Assembly: GCA_900543705.1 (NCBI GenBank)
Contig: UQSL01000038.1
Location: forward strand, 1-17,739
Direction of reading: 5' to 3'
Origin: an uncultured Oscillospiraceae bacterium
Lineage (GTDB): Bacteria; Bacillota; Clostridia; Oscillospirales; Ruminococcaceae
DNA length: 17,739 nucleotides
Each line of letters opens with the position of its first letter. Within the stretch, counting starts at the first letter, position 1. Under the pieces are notes generated by a model. It was given only the letters and a program-made list of their open reading frames with translations. It was not told where the DNA came from and searched no databases. The position numbers were made by a program, and so were the translations under genes. Shown here one piece after another: positions 1-7,558 of the stretch.

Positions 1-1
1 G

Positions 2-607
2 GCAAAATGGGACTTCGTCAAACAGGCGGATATGGGAATGTTCGATGAAATCGAGATGCGCCTGGCGAACAAGCTCGGCTATCCGATGTTTGTCAAGCCG
101 GCAAACGCAGGTTCTTCGGTTGGCGTGACCAAGGCGACGGATAAGCAGTCGCTGAAAGAGGGGATCTTGAAGGCCCTCAAAGAGGATGACAAGGCGCTCA
201 TTGAGGAGACCATCGACGGCGTCGAAATTGAATGCGCAGCGCTCGGCACCACGGACGATGCGTTTATCTCCTGCGTGGGGGAAATCGAATCCTGTAACGA
301 GTTTTACGATTACGAAGCGAAATATATTGACGACGGCTCGAACGTGTATATTCCGGCCCGTATTCCCGCAAACGCAGAGCAGACGGCCCGCGCCTATGCC
401 AAACGCGCGTTTTCCGCGCTTGGATGCTATGGGCTGTCCCGTATCGACTCCTTTGTAACCAGAAAAGAGGGGCGGGTTATCCTCAACGAAATCAACACCC
501 TGCCCGGCTTCACCAGCATCAGCATGTACCCGATGCTTATCGAGCGCAGCGGCAAGGACCATGCGCAGATGGTCGACGCCCTCATCCAGCTCGCTCTGGA
601 CCGGTAA
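2..607 (+). CDS. ddl: D-alanine--D-alanine ligase, C-terminal part (5' truncated by window)
   Basis: ATP-grasp ligase that joins two D-alanines for the peptidoglycan stem peptide, in the cytoplasm. The reading frame is open from base 2, so the N-terminal domain lies before the window. The visible 201 residues cover the central and C-terminal ATP-grasp lobes: FVKPANAGSSVGV (ATP-binding strand and loop), an IEETIDGVEIECAALG stretch, and the metal- and substrate-binding end LNEINTLPGFTSISMYP, which is diagnostic of Ddl. The methionine at 32 is internal, not the start. The stop is followed after 12 bases by murI, so the two peptidoglycan-precursor genes are probably cotranscribed. Nothing in the visible part looks damaged. 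A D-Ala-D-Lac type ligase cannot be fully excluded, because the specificity-determining omega loop was not checked against references. Confidence 0.95.
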   Translation, partial: AKWDFVKQADMGMFDEIEMRLANKLGYPMFVKPANAGSSVGVTKATDKQSLKEGILKALKEDDKALIEETIDGVEIECAALGTTDDAFISCVGEIESCNEFYDYEAKYIDDGSNVYIPARIPANAEQTARAYAKRAFSALGCYGLSRIDSFVTRKEGRVILNEINTLPGFTSISMYPMLIERSGKDHAQMVDALIQLALDR

Positions 608-619
608 GGCGGGGCGGTT

Positions 620-1450
620 ATGGAGTTTAAACAAAATATGAGGCCCATCGGGGTCTTTGATTCCGGGCTTGGTGGACTGACTGCCGTCAAAGAACTGCGG
701 CTTTTGCTTCCAGGAGAAGATATCGTCTACTTTGGGGACACCGCCCGTGTCCCTTACGGGACCAGGGACAAGGAAACGATTGTGCGCTATTCCAAGCAAG
801 ATGTCCGCTTTTTGCTTTCGCAGGACGTCAAGATGATTCTCTGTGCATGCGGGACAGTCAGCTCTACCCTCCCAAAAGAGTACCGGGATTCACTGGGAAT
901 CCCCTTTACCGGTGTCGTCGATCACGCGGCAAGTGCGGCGGCACTTGCGACGAAGACCGGGAGAATTGGAGTCATCGGGACGAGTGCCACCATCAAAAGC
1001 GGCTCGTATGTAGAGGCCCTTAAGGGGATTGACGATACTTTTCAAGTAATGTCGCAGGCCTGTCCGCTCTTTGTCCCCCTGGTGGAAAACGGATACTTCG
1101 GGGCACAAAATGAAGTGGTGCGCCTGGTGGCGAAAGAATATCTTGCACCGCTGAAAGCAGCTGGGGTGGACACTCTTATTTTAGGTTGCACACATTACCC
1201 TCTGCTTAAAGATGCGATTTCCCAAATCATGGGGAAAGACGTGACTGTCATTGATTCCGGTAGGGAAGCTGCCCGATTTGTACGCTGGTATCTACACGAG
1301 CAGGGCATGGAAAACGGGCAGCGTGCTGGTGGGATATGCCGGTTTTGCGCGAGCAGCGCGGAGGATTTTGAAAACAATGCAGGGCGGTTCCTCGGCGAGG
1401 ATTTATCCGGCCGGATTGAACAGGTTCCTATTGATTCTTATGAAGAATAA
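620..1450 (+). CDS. murI: Glutamate racemase
   Basis: Cofactor-independent racemase making D-glutamate for peptidoglycan. 276 residues, the normal family length. Visible landmarks are IGVFDSGLGGLTAV (residues 10-23, with the conserved Asp14-Ser15), YFGDTARVPYG (37-47), the first catalytic cysteine in LCACGTVSS (Cys77), and the second in LGCTHYPLL (Cys190, with His192). Most MurI proteins have C-N-T at the first site. Here it is C-G-T, with an extra Cys75 two residues earlier. The other landmarks are intact, so the enzyme is likely active. It starts at ATG 620 after a G-rich but weak ribosome binding site (GGCGGGGCGG) and follows ddl by 12 bases. The next gene starts 16 bases after its stop, consistent with one operon. 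Confidence 0.95.
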   Translation: MEFKQNMRPIGVFDSGLGGLTAVKELRLLLPGEDIVYFGDTARVPYGTRDKETIVRYSKQDVRFLLSQDVKMILCACGTVSSTLPKEYRDSLGIPFTGVVDHAASAAALATKTGRIGVIGTSATIKSGSYVEALKGIDDTFQVMSQACPLFVPLVENGYFGAQNEVVRLVAKEYLAPLKAAGVDTLILGCTHYPLLKDAISQIMGKDVTVIDSGREAARFVRWYLHEQGMENGQRAGGICRFCASSAEDFENNAGRFLGEDLSGRIEQVPIDSYEE

Positions 1451-1466
1451 AATGGAGTGAAGTTAT

Positions 1467-1907
1467 TTGAAAAAGGACGTACTGATTTCTATCTTGAGTA
1501 CGCAGCAGGTCGATGGAGAACGCGATGAAATGGAGCTTACCACCTTCGGCAGTTATTATGAACGGGACGGGAAATACTATATTGTCTATAAAGAGTCCGA
1601 AGCGACGGGCTTTGATGAGGATACTACGACCACGGTGAAAATCGAAGGGGAAAACCGAGTGACAATGATCCGAAACGGAACCCTGCGCTCTCAGCTCGTG
1701 ATGGAGCGGGGAAAGCGCCATCTCTGCCATTACGGAACGGAGTACGGCAATATCATCATTGGGGTACTGACGGATATGATTACCTCAACGCTTAGGGAAG
1801 ACGGCGGCAAGGTCGATTTCAACTACACGCTCGATATCGACGGGGCACTTGCCAGCGAAAATACAGTACGAATCAATGTCAAGGAGTGTAACAAAGACCA
1901 TGAATAA
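1467..1907 (+). CDS. DUF1934 family (YwiB-like) beta-barrel protein
   Basis: 146 residues beginning at a TTG codon (KKDVLISILSTQQ follows), with GGAG nine bases upstream at 1454-1457. The N-terminal VLISI-STQQ-DGERDEMELTTFG pattern, GKYYIVYKESEATG, and the repeated strand-rich stretches to the C-terminus fit DUF1934. This is a small calycin-like beta-barrel family typified by B. subtilis YwiB, whose biochemical role is not established. In Bacillus and many Firmicutes this gene directly precedes argS, as here. Its stop codon overlaps the argS start (ATGAATAA), implying translational coupling. No signal peptide is visible, so it is probably cytoplasmic. Confidence 0.85.
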   Translation: MKKDVLISILSTQQVDGERDEMELTTFGSYYERDGKYYIVYKESEATGFDEDTTTTVKIEGENRVTMIRNGTLRSQLVMERGKRHLCHYGTEYGNIIIGVLTDMITSTLREDGGKVDFNYTLDIDGALASENTVRINVKECNKDHE

Positions 1908-3585
1908 TCTTGTTTCAAAGGCAATGGATGAAGTGAGAGAGTGCGTGATTCGTTCTCTCGGCGCCTGTGTGGCTGACGGTTGTTTGGACTCACAGCCCCT
2001 GCCCGCGTTTTTAGTGGAAATTCCGGCAGACAAAAGCCACGGGGATTTTGCGACGAACATTGCGATGGTCTGTGCGCGCGTATTCCGCAAAGCGCCCCGC
2101 CAGATTGCGGAGCTCATCCAGTCTCACATGGATTTGCAGGGAACCTATTTTTCCTCCTGTGAAATTGCGGGCCCCGGTTTCCTCAACTTCTTTTTGTCGG
2201 AAGCTTGGTTCGCCTACACAGTAAGCCAGGTGCTTAAGGAACAGGAACATTACGGCCGCTCTGAGTTTGGTTCGGGCAAACGCGTGCTGGTAGAATTTGT
2301 ATCCGCCAACCCGACAGGGCCGATGCACATCGGCAATGCGCGCGGCGGCGCCATCGGAGACAGCCTTGCTTCCGTACTCGACTGGGCCGGCTATTCGGTT
2401 GAACGGGAGTTTTATGTCAACGATGCGGGCAATCAGATCAAGAAATTCGGCCTCTCCCTTTCCGTGCGCTATCAGCAGCTGTACCAAGAGGGGATCGAGA
2501 TGCCCGAGGGCGCGTATCTCGGGCAGGATATCATGGAGCATGCGAAGAACTTTGCCGCTATCCATGGGGACAAGTATATGGCTGTCCCGGAGGAGGAGCG
2601 CCAGAAGGCGTTAGTCGATTATGCACTTCCTTTGAATATTGAAGGGCTTCAGAGGGATTTGGAAAAATACCGCATTTCCTACGATACCTGGTTCCGGGAG
2701 TCCACGCTCCATAAAAACGGCGCGGTGCAGCAGATCATCGAGCTGCTCAAGGAGAAGGGGTATACCTATGAAAAAGAGGGCGCTCTCTGGTTTAGGGCGA
2801 CGGATTTTGGCAGCGAGGACTTTGTCCTTGTGCGCTCCAACGGCATCCCGACCTATGTCGTGCCAGATATCGCCTACCATTACAATAAGCTTGTGACCCG
2901 TGGCTTTGACAAGGCCATCGACGTGCTCGGAGCGGACCATCACGGATATATTCCCCGCCTCAAAGCTTCCATGCAGGCGCTAGGCGTGAATCCGGACAAG
3001 CTAGACGCGGTGCTGATGCAAATGGTTCGCTTGGTGCGCGATGGACAGGTCATCAAAGCGAGTAAGCGTTCCGGCAAGGCCATTACACTTGTCACCCTGC
3101 TTGATGAGGTTCCCATCGATGCGGCGCGTTTCTTCTTTAACCTGAGAGAGGCAAACTCCCATTTTGACTTTGACCTTGATTTAGCAGTCGAGCAGTCGAG
3201 TCAAAACCCGGTTTACTACGTGCAGTACGCACACGCGAGAATCTGCAGCATAGTCAAAAACCTTGCGGGAGAGGGAATTACCCCACGCACCTGCACGGCA
3301 GAGGAACTCTCCCTGCTCGGTAAACCAGAGGAAATCGAGCTTATCCGCCATCTGGCTGGGCTGCCGAATGAAATTATCGATGCGGCAAAGGCCTATGACC
3401 CTGCGCGCATCACTCGCTATGCGGTAGAGCTTGCGACCTTGTTCCACAAGTTTTACAATACCTGCAAGGTCAAGGGCGAGGAGGAGCCGCTGATGCAGGC
3501 CAGATTGAGTCTGTGTTTGGCAGTGCGTGTCGTGCTCAAAAACGTTCTCACCCTGCTCAAAATTGAGGCGCCTGAGACAATGTAA
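1900..3585 (+). CDS. argS: Arginyl-tRNA synthetase
   Basis: Class I synthetase charging tRNA-Arg. With the start at ATG 1900 the protein has 561 residues, normal for bacterial ArgRS. The frame is open further upstream (to 1849), but that would lie inside the preceding gene, and AAGGAG at 1881-1886 fits the later start. Visible parts are an N-terminal additional domain with ADKSHGDFATNIAM, the HIGH-type signature NPTGPMHIGNARGG (His143-Ile-Gly-Asn146), LGADHHGYIPRL, and the KMSKS-equivalent IKASKRSGKAITL (Lys386-Arg390). The C-terminal all-helical DALR anticodon domain contains PVYYVQYAHARICSI and ends near FHKFYNTCKV. It overlaps the DUF1934 gene by 8 bases and is followed by a hairpin terminator. 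Confidence 0.98.
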   Translation: MNNLVSKAMDEVRECVIRSLGACVADGCLDSQPLPAFLVEIPADKSHGDFATNIAMVCARVFRKAPRQIAELIQSHMDLQGTYFSSCEIAGPGFLNFFLSEAWFAYTVSQVLKEQEHYGRSEFGSGKRVLVEFVSANPTGPMHIGNARGGAIGDSLASVLDWAGYSVEREFYVNDAGNQIKKFGLSLSVRYQQLYQEGIEMPEGAYLGQDIMEHAKNFAAIHGDKYMAVPEEERQKALVDYALPLNIEGLQRDLEKYRISYDTWFRESTLHKNGAVQQIIELLKEKGYTYEKEGALWFRATDFGSEDFVLVRSNGIPTYVVPDIAYHYNKLVTRGFDKAIDVLGADHHGYIPRLKASMQALGVNPDKLDAVLMQMVRLVRDGQVIKASKRSGKAITLVTLLDEVPIDAARFFFNLREANSHFDFDLDLAVEQSSQNPVYYVQYAHARICSIVKNLAGEGITPRTCTAEELSLLGKPEEIELIRHLAGLPNEIIDAAKAYDPARITRYAVELATLFHKFYNTCKVKGEEEPLMQARLSLCLAVRVVLKNVLTLLKIEAPETM

Positions 3586-3592
3586 CCAAAAT

Positions 3593-3629
3593 GGGGCGCG
3601 GCAAAGGGAATTTTCGCTGTGCCTCTTTT
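3593..3629 (+). terminator. Rho-independent terminator after argS
   Basis: GGGGCGCGGC (3593-3602) pairs with GCTGTGCCTC (3616-3625) using several G-U wobbles, with a 13-base loop, followed by TTTT-CTT. It lies eight bases after the argS stop and closes the ddl-murI-DUF1934-argS unit. The wobble pairs make it weaker than a perfect stem. Confidence 0.55.
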
Positions 3630-3676
3630 CTTCATGATTTCTTTAAAATATTGGTCTATCATAACAAGAAGTGGCA

Positions 3677-3691
3677 GGCAGAAAGTCTGCC
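3677..3691 (+). promoter_or_regulatory. Small leader hairpin before the homocysteine methyltransferase gene
   Basis: GGCAGA (3677-3682) and TCTGCC (3686-3691) form a perfect 6-bp stem with an AAG loop. It sits 16 bases before the GGAGG (3708-3712) that serves the next gene. It has no T-run, so it is not a terminator. It could stabilise the mRNA 5' end or be chance. I do not recognise a riboswitch here. Confidence 0.3.
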
Positions 3692-3725
3692 CGGTATCTC
3701 ACAAGACGGAGGTTCAAGTACTAAG

Positions 3726-4958
3726 ATGGATATCCCCTATCCCTTACCGCTTTTACTGGATGGAGCAACGGGCACAAATTTGATTTTCCGAGAGCACATG
3801 CCGCTCGAGCAGTGCCCGGAACAATGGATTTTAAGGCACCCGCAGGCGTTGCTGCGTTTGCAGCGGGATTTCGTTAGGGCAGGTAGCCAGGTCCTGCTTG
3901 CCCCGACATTTCAGGCAAATTCTCTGGCGCTTCAAAAGTACGGGCTTAGTGAGGAGGATATCCGGTTCAACCGCGAGCTTGTAGCTCTCACAAAGCAGGC
4001 CGCGCCGGATGGGGTTTTGGTAGCGGGAAGCATCGGCCCAACCGGACAGAGTATTGAGCCGTTTGGGGAACTGTACTTCCAGACGGTGGTGGACACCTAC
4101 CGCCGGCAGGTACAGGCGCTTCGAGACGCAGGAGTGGATTTACTGGTTTGCGAAACCATGACCACACTGCCGGACGCGAGAGCCGCCCTGCTTGCGAGTA
4201 AGGAGACAGGCCTGCCGGTCTTTGTGAGTGTGGTTGTAAACGGCCAGGGGGAGCTGCCGGACGGTACGGACATTCTGTGTGCTTTGACTGTCCTGCAGGC
4301 GATGGGCGCGGATGCTTTTGGCATCAACTGCTCCGGAACCCCGGAGGAAACGCTCCCCTGGATTGAGAAAATCGCCCCCTATGCAAAAATCCCCTTGCTG
4401 GCAAAGCCGAATCCTGGAAGCCCGAACCCGGTGAATCTGGGACAATATGACCTGGGACCTGATATTTTTGCAAAACAAGTGGGCAAGCTGGTAGATACAG
4501 GTGTAGCGATTGTCGGGGGATGCTGCGGTACCTCTCCGGAGCACATCGCGGCACTTTCCAAAATGCTGCGGCAAAAAGGCGAGTTTGCGGTGCATCAAGT
4601 ATCTCCGGAAGATGAAGTGCTTGCTTCAAGTGAGCATGAGGTCTTCTTTTTAAGCGAGGACATGACGATAGGAGAGGCACTCCCCTGTGAATATGATATG
4701 GCGGATACCATTCTGAAGTATGAAGACAGCGGCTGCGATCTGATTTTAGTGGAGATCGAGACGGAAGATGACGCCTATCATCTGGGACGCAATGCGCATA
4801 TGTTCCGCCTGCCGGTCCTCATCACTTCCCACAGTGAGGAGCTGCTGCAGGAAGCGCTGTTTGAATTTCAGGGCAGGGCACTGATTGACAGCCGCTGTGG
4901 GATTGAAAGTAGCAAGCTTGATGGGCTTGCCAAGCGGTATGGCGCTATTGTATACTAA
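3726..4958 (+). CDS. Homocysteine S-methyltransferase family protein with a C-terminal extension
   Basis: 410 residues. Residues 1 to about 290 are a homocysteine methyltransferase TIM barrel. It has LLLDGATGTNL at the N-terminus, GSIGPTGQ, ETMTTLPDARAAL, and the zinc-binding thiols Cys202 (GINCSG) and Cys266-Cys267 (VGGCCGTSPEH). Such domains move a methyl group to homocysteine using S-methylmethionine, betaine or methyl-cobalamin/folate partners. The rest (about 120 residues) is not part of the barrel. Its end, VLITSHSEELLQEAL..GRALIDSRCGIE..KLDGLAKRYGAIVY, resembles a strand of the pterin-binding domain that follows the Hcy barrel in MetH, but it is far too short to be complete. The start at ATG 3726 is chosen because GGAGG lies 13 bases upstream. 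The frame is open back to 3591, but that would run through the argS terminator. Confidence 0.85.
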   Translation: MDIPYPLPLLLDGATGTNLIFREHMPLEQCPEQWILRHPQALLRLQRDFVRAGSQVLLAPTFQANSLALQKYGLSEEDIRFNRELVALTKQAAPDGVLVAGSIGPTGQSIEPFGELYFQTVVDTYRRQVQALRDAGVDLLVCETMTTLPDARAALLASKETGLPVFVSVVVNGQGELPDGTDILCALTVLQAMGADAFGINCSGTPEETLPWIEKIAPYAKIPLLAKPNPGSPNPVNLGQYDLGPDIFAKQVGKLVDTGVAIVGGCCGTSPEHIAALSKMLRQKGEFAVHQVSPEDEVLASSEHEVFFLSEDMTIGEALPCEYDMADTILKYEDSGCDLILVEIETEDDAYHLGRNAHMFRLPVLITSHSEELLQEALFEFQGRALIDSRCGIESSKLDGLAKRYGAIVY

Positions 4959-5028
4959 AAAACAGAGAGAAAAATTGACCGAAAGGGCGCCCGGCCTTCT
5001 TCCGAGGCGGGGCGGAAAGGACAAGACA

Positions 5029-5598
5029 GTGAAGAAAAAGGATTTGTACAGTATCCCCAATATCCTTTCCTATATCAGGATTTTGCTTATCCCCGCATTT
5101 GCCTACTGTTACCTGACAGCACAGACAAATTGGGATTACTACTTTGCAGCGATAATCCTGTTGCTGTCCGGGCTGACCGACATGGCGGACGGGATGATTG
5201 CAAGGAAATTCGGGATGATTACCTACCTTGGAAAAATTCTCGACCCGGTAGCGGACAAGCTGACGCAGGCGACGGTTGCAGTTTGTCTGGCAATCCGAGT
5301 GAAATGGATGCCGGTGCTCCTTTGTGTATTCCTCATCAAAGAGCTTGCGACTGCGTTTGGGGGTATTAAACTGATGTATGACGGCGTAAGGCTAGTCGGG
5401 GCAAAATGGTTTGGAAAGCTTTCTACTGCAGTTTTTTATGTGGTGATGATTCTGATTGTCGGCCTGCCGATGATGGGAGAAACCATCCGCACTGTCCTGA
5501 TTTTTATTTCCGGGATTTTTCTGCTGTTCTCCTTTTTTAACTACATTCCGGTATTTTTTAGGCTTAAGAAAAACGGGACAGACAGTACAGAAAAATAA
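5029..5598 (+). CDS. pgsA: CDP-alcohol phosphatidyltransferase (PgsA-like)
   Basis: Integral membrane enzyme that transfers a phosphatidyl group from CDP-diacylglycerol to an alcohol, most likely glycerol-3-phosphate, in phosphatidylglycerol synthesis. The complete family signature D-x2-DG-x2-AR-x8-G-x3-D-x3-D is present: Asp51, Asp54-Gly55, Ala58-Arg59, Gly68, Asp72, Asp76. About five hydrophobic segments follow, and the tail is basic. It begins at GTG 5029 (VKKKDLYSIPN), with GGAAAGG eight bases upstream, giving 189 residues, the usual size. The frame extends to an ATG at 4885 inside the previous gene, but that leader is hydrophilic and unlike the family. A cardiolipin-synthase-type member of the same superfamily is the main alternative. 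The gene lies 70 bases after the methyltransferase gene. Confidence 0.8.
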   Translation: MKKKDLYSIPNILSYIRILLIPAFAYCYLTAQTNWDYYFAAIILLLSGLTDMADGMIARKFGMITYLGKILDPVADKLTQATVAVCLAIRVKWMPVLLCVFLIKELATAFGGIKLMYDGVRLVGAKWFGKLSTAVFYVVMILIVGLPMMGETIRTVLIFISGIFLLFSFFNYIPVFFRLKKNGTDSTEK

Positions 5599-5680
5599 CC
5601 AAGTGCTATCCTATCTTTTCCCTCCTGCGCTCTTATCAGGGTCAGGAAGGTGTATTTTATGAAAAGGAGTCGAAAATGCT

Positions 5681-6547
5681 ATGCACCGCAAGGTTATCCT
5701 GAGCGCGGACAGTCCCTGTGATTTGGGCGAGGAGCTGCGGCAGCGCTATGACGTTCACTTTTTTCCGTTCCATATCCTGTTAGGGGAAACTTCGTACATC
5801 GACAGCGTAGACATCACGCCGGATGATTTGTACCGGGCATGGAGGGAAAGAAAGCTTCTACCAAAGACCTCGGCAATTACCCCGATGGAATATGTGGAGT
5901 ATTTCAAAGACTGGGTGGATGCGGGGTATGAGATTGTGCATGTTAATATCGGCTCCGCGCTGTCCAGTGCCTATCAAAATTGTGTTGCCGCATCCAAAGA
6001 ACTGGGCGGGCATGTCTATCCGGTTGATTCTTGTAATCTTTCTACCGGTATCGGCCTGCTGGTCCTGTATGCCGGCGAAATGATACGGCATGGAGCAGAG
6101 GCGCTGGAAATTCAGCGCCGGCTCATCGAGCTTGTCCCTCACAGCCATGCAAGCTTTGTACTTGACACGCTCGAATTCATGCGCGCGGGCGGCAGATGCA
6201 GTGCGGTTGCCGCATTCGGTGCGAATCTGCTAAACCTCAAACCCTGTATCCATGTAGCAAATGATAAAAACGGAGCGATGTCGGTGGGTAAGAAATACCG
6301 CGGCCCAATGGAAAAAGTCCTGCACACTTACACGCTGGATAAGCTGGCAGGCAGGGATGATTTGGTGCCGGATCATGTGTTCATTACCCATTCCGGTGTC
6401 CCGCAGGAGTGGATTGACGGAGTGCGCGGGACTATTGAAGAACTGAAAATCTTTGAGGAAATCCATGTGACCCGGGCAAGCTGTACGATATCTTCTCACT
6501 GCGGGCCGGGAACGCTCGGCGTCCTCTTTATGACAAAAGAACAATAA
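5681..6547 (+). CDS. DegV family fatty-acid-binding protein
   Basis: 288 residues, full DegV length. DegV/FakB-type proteins hold a single long-chain fatty acid, and the FakB members present it to the kinase FakA. Seen here: N-terminal ILSADSPCDLGEEL, YIDSVDITPDDLY, PKTSAITPMEY, NIGSALSSAYQN (the conserved SS/T fatty-acid headgroup region), FVLDTLEFMRAGGRCS and the C-terminal HCGPGTLGVLFM. AAAGGAG at 5663-5669 is spaced 11 bases from ATG 5681. No fakA-like gene is nearby, so a specific role in fatty-acid phosphorylation is inference. The 82-base gap after the phosphatidyltransferase gene shows no convincing terminator, so the two lipid-related genes may be cotranscribed. Confidence 0.92.
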   Translation: MHRKVILSADSPCDLGEELRQRYDVHFFPFHILLGETSYIDSVDITPDDLYRAWRERKLLPKTSAITPMEYVEYFKDWVDAGYEIVHVNIGSALSSAYQNCVAASKELGGHVYPVDSCNLSTGIGLLVLYAGEMIRHGAEALEIQRRLIELVPHSHASFVLDTLEFMRAGGRCSAVAAFGANLLNLKPCIHVANDKNGAMSVGKKYRGPMEKVLHTYTLDKLAGRDDLVPDHVFITHSGVPQEWIDGVRGTIEELKIFEEIHVTRASCTISSHCGPGTLGVLFMTKEQ

Positions 6548-6564
6548 AACTGATGACAGAATTG

Positions 6565-6598
6565 TAAGAGCCCGCGAGAATCTTCTCACAGGCTCTTA
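6565..6598 (+). terminator. Hairpin, probable terminator after degV-family gene
   Basis: TAAGAGCC (6565-6572) pairs perfectly with GGCTCTTA (6591-6598), and GAGA/TCTC pair inside it. It lies 17 bases after the stop. The following bases (ATTGTAACC) make only a poor U-tract, so its efficiency is uncertain. Confidence 0.5.
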
Positions 6599-6700
6599 AT
6601 TGTAACCAATAAATTTACTAAAAGAACTATATATTATATATAATACTATATGTATTTTCAATCTAAAGCATTCCCGATAGTCCCCGGAGGAGGAAAAGCA

Positions 6701-6769
6701 ATGTTCATGGTTTGCCTATCGCCGGAAAATAGCGCAAAAAAGAAAGCCTGCAGAGCAGACTTTCTTTAA
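6701..6769 (+). CDS. Candidate 22-residue small ORF
   Basis: ATG 6701 opens a 22-codon frame (MFMVCLSPENSAKKKACRADFL) with an unusually strong ribosome binding site, GGAGGAGG at 6686-6693, seven bases upstream. An AT-rich stretch at 6620-6655 could hold a promoter. Its last third coincides with the hairpin that terminates the flavodoxin-like gene on the other strand, so part of the peptide sequence is dictated by that hairpin. I recognise no family. It may be a leader peptide, a remnant of a longer gene, or chance. Confidence 0.25.
   Translation: MFMVCLSPENSAKKKACRADFL
6733..6768 (-). terminator. Rho-independent terminator of the flavodoxin-like gene
   Basis: Read on the minus strand, AAAGAAAG-T-CTGC pairs with GCAG-G-CTTTCTTT around a three-base loop, followed by more Ts (CTTTCTTTTTTGCG). 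It begins about 18 bases beyond the flavodoxin-like stop. The A/T-rich lower stem gives it some ability to act in both directions. Confidence 0.7.
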
Positions 6770-6785
6770 CCTATTTATGAAGGGG

Positions 6786-7211
6786 TTAGAGGGATTCGAC
6801 AATCTCCTGTGCCCATTTTTTAGCGGTTGCAACATGCTCGTTCGTAATTTTCGGGCCGCCAAGTCCGAACATCGCTTTGGGAGCAGAAAGTTTAAGGACG
6901 TTGTCACAGACAACCACATTGTTTGCCTTTAGCGTTTCAATGACTTTTTCCGCACCTCCGGTGCCGTTGGAAGAAACCGCATAGATAGCAACATGTCTTG
7001 CTCTCTGGGCGTTCATAGTTTTGATGAAATCCATCAGTTTGACGTCCGGTGTGGAACTGTAGCTTTCCACGCCGATGAAAACGATGTTATCGCTGTCACA
7101 GGGATAAGCCGGAGGGATTTTATCGCATTTGCATTTCATGTCTCTTGCGATAGCCTCAGCAATTTTTTCCAGGGCGCCAGACTTAGAAAAATACAGGGAC
7201 TGTGCTTTCAT
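6786..7211 (-). CDS. Flavodoxin-like protein
   Basis: 141 residues with alternating hydrophobic strands and helices typical of a flavodoxin fold: KAQSLYFSKSGALEKIAEAIA (strand 1, loop, helix 1), NIVFIGVESYSSTPD, HVAIYAVSSNGTGGAEKVIETLKANNV, and a C-terminal helix. The usual phosphate-binding loop T-G-N-T is replaced by S-K-S-G-A, so FMN binding is plausible but not shown. It starts at ATG 7211 because CTCCG on the plus strand gives GGAGG eight bases upstream; ten further in-frame codons (to 7241) lack a site. The gene stands alone and is divergent from the glycosyltransferase gene. Electron transfer is the family role, and no partner is visible. Confidence 0.72.
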   Translation of the reverse strand: MKAQSLYFSKSGALEKIAEAIARDMKCKCDKIPPAYPCDSDNIVFIGVESYSSTPDVKLMDFIKTMNAQRARHVAIYAVSSNGTGGAEKVIETLKANNVVVCDNVLKLSAPKAMFGLGGPKITNEHVATAKKWAQEIVESL

Positions 7212-7445
7212 TTTTACTACCTCCGAAAATTTAAAAGACATTTAAAAACGTTAACATAAAGAAAGACCGTTTTTGACAAGCGGCATTATTCATTATAGAG
7301 AAAGGTAGGATAGAAGTAAAGGGGATTCACAATTGTTTCAAGAATTTTTGTACTTTTGTATAGAAAAGTGTCGTTCGATTTGTGTACGCCAACAAAGGAC
7401 AATCCGTCAAATTTGTAATTGAGTACGCAAATAATCCGGCATTTG

Positions 7446-7474
7446 TTGACAAGAAACCACAGGAAAGCTAATAT
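7446..7474 (+). promoter_or_regulatory. Sigma-A-type promoter for the glycosyltransferase gene
   Basis: TTGACA (7446-7451), 17-base spacer, TAATAT (7469-7474). Transcription would begin near 7481, giving a leader of nearly 80 bases. Confidence 0.7.
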
Positions 7475-7510
7475 ACTAAAATAGAAGATTTTATAGGACT
7501 TATAGAGGGG

Positions 7511-7542
7511 TCCGCATGGATACCATAAGGCCGGTATCCGGA
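7511..7542 (+). promoter_or_regulatory. Leader hairpin before the glycosyltransferase start
   Basis: GGATACC (7518-7524) pairs perfectly with GGTATCC (7533-7539), and TCCG/CGGA flanks allow extension with a bulge. It ends about ten bases before the GTGGGG ribosome-binding region and could modulate access. No ligand class is recognised. Confidence 0.35.
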
Positions 7543-7558
7543 ATCGTGGGGAAGTATC

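Larger units (their letters stand above)
7212..7558. other. Divergent intergenic region between flavodoxin-like and glycosyltransferase genes
   Basis: No coding frame here resembles a gene. It holds the minus-strand leader of the flavodoxin-like gene with a TTGTCA box (plus 7274-7279), an AT-rich middle with nothing I can assign, then the plus-strand promoter at 7446-7474 and a hairpin-bearing leader before the glycosyltransferase. Confidence 0.6.

Noticed and set aside
2011..2565. A 184-codon minus-strand frame inside argS
   Set aside because: Antisense shadow of a highly conserved synthetase, without an initiation signal.
4885..5028. N-terminal extension of the phosphatidyltransferase from ATG 4885
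   Set aside because: It would overlap the previous gene and add a hydrophilic leader atypical of the family; GTG 5029 has a suitable ribosome binding site.
5599..5680. Possible terminator between the phosphatidyltransferase and degV-family genes
   Set aside because: CCCTCCTG and CAGGGTCAGGAAGG pair only with bulges and there is no T-run in the right place.
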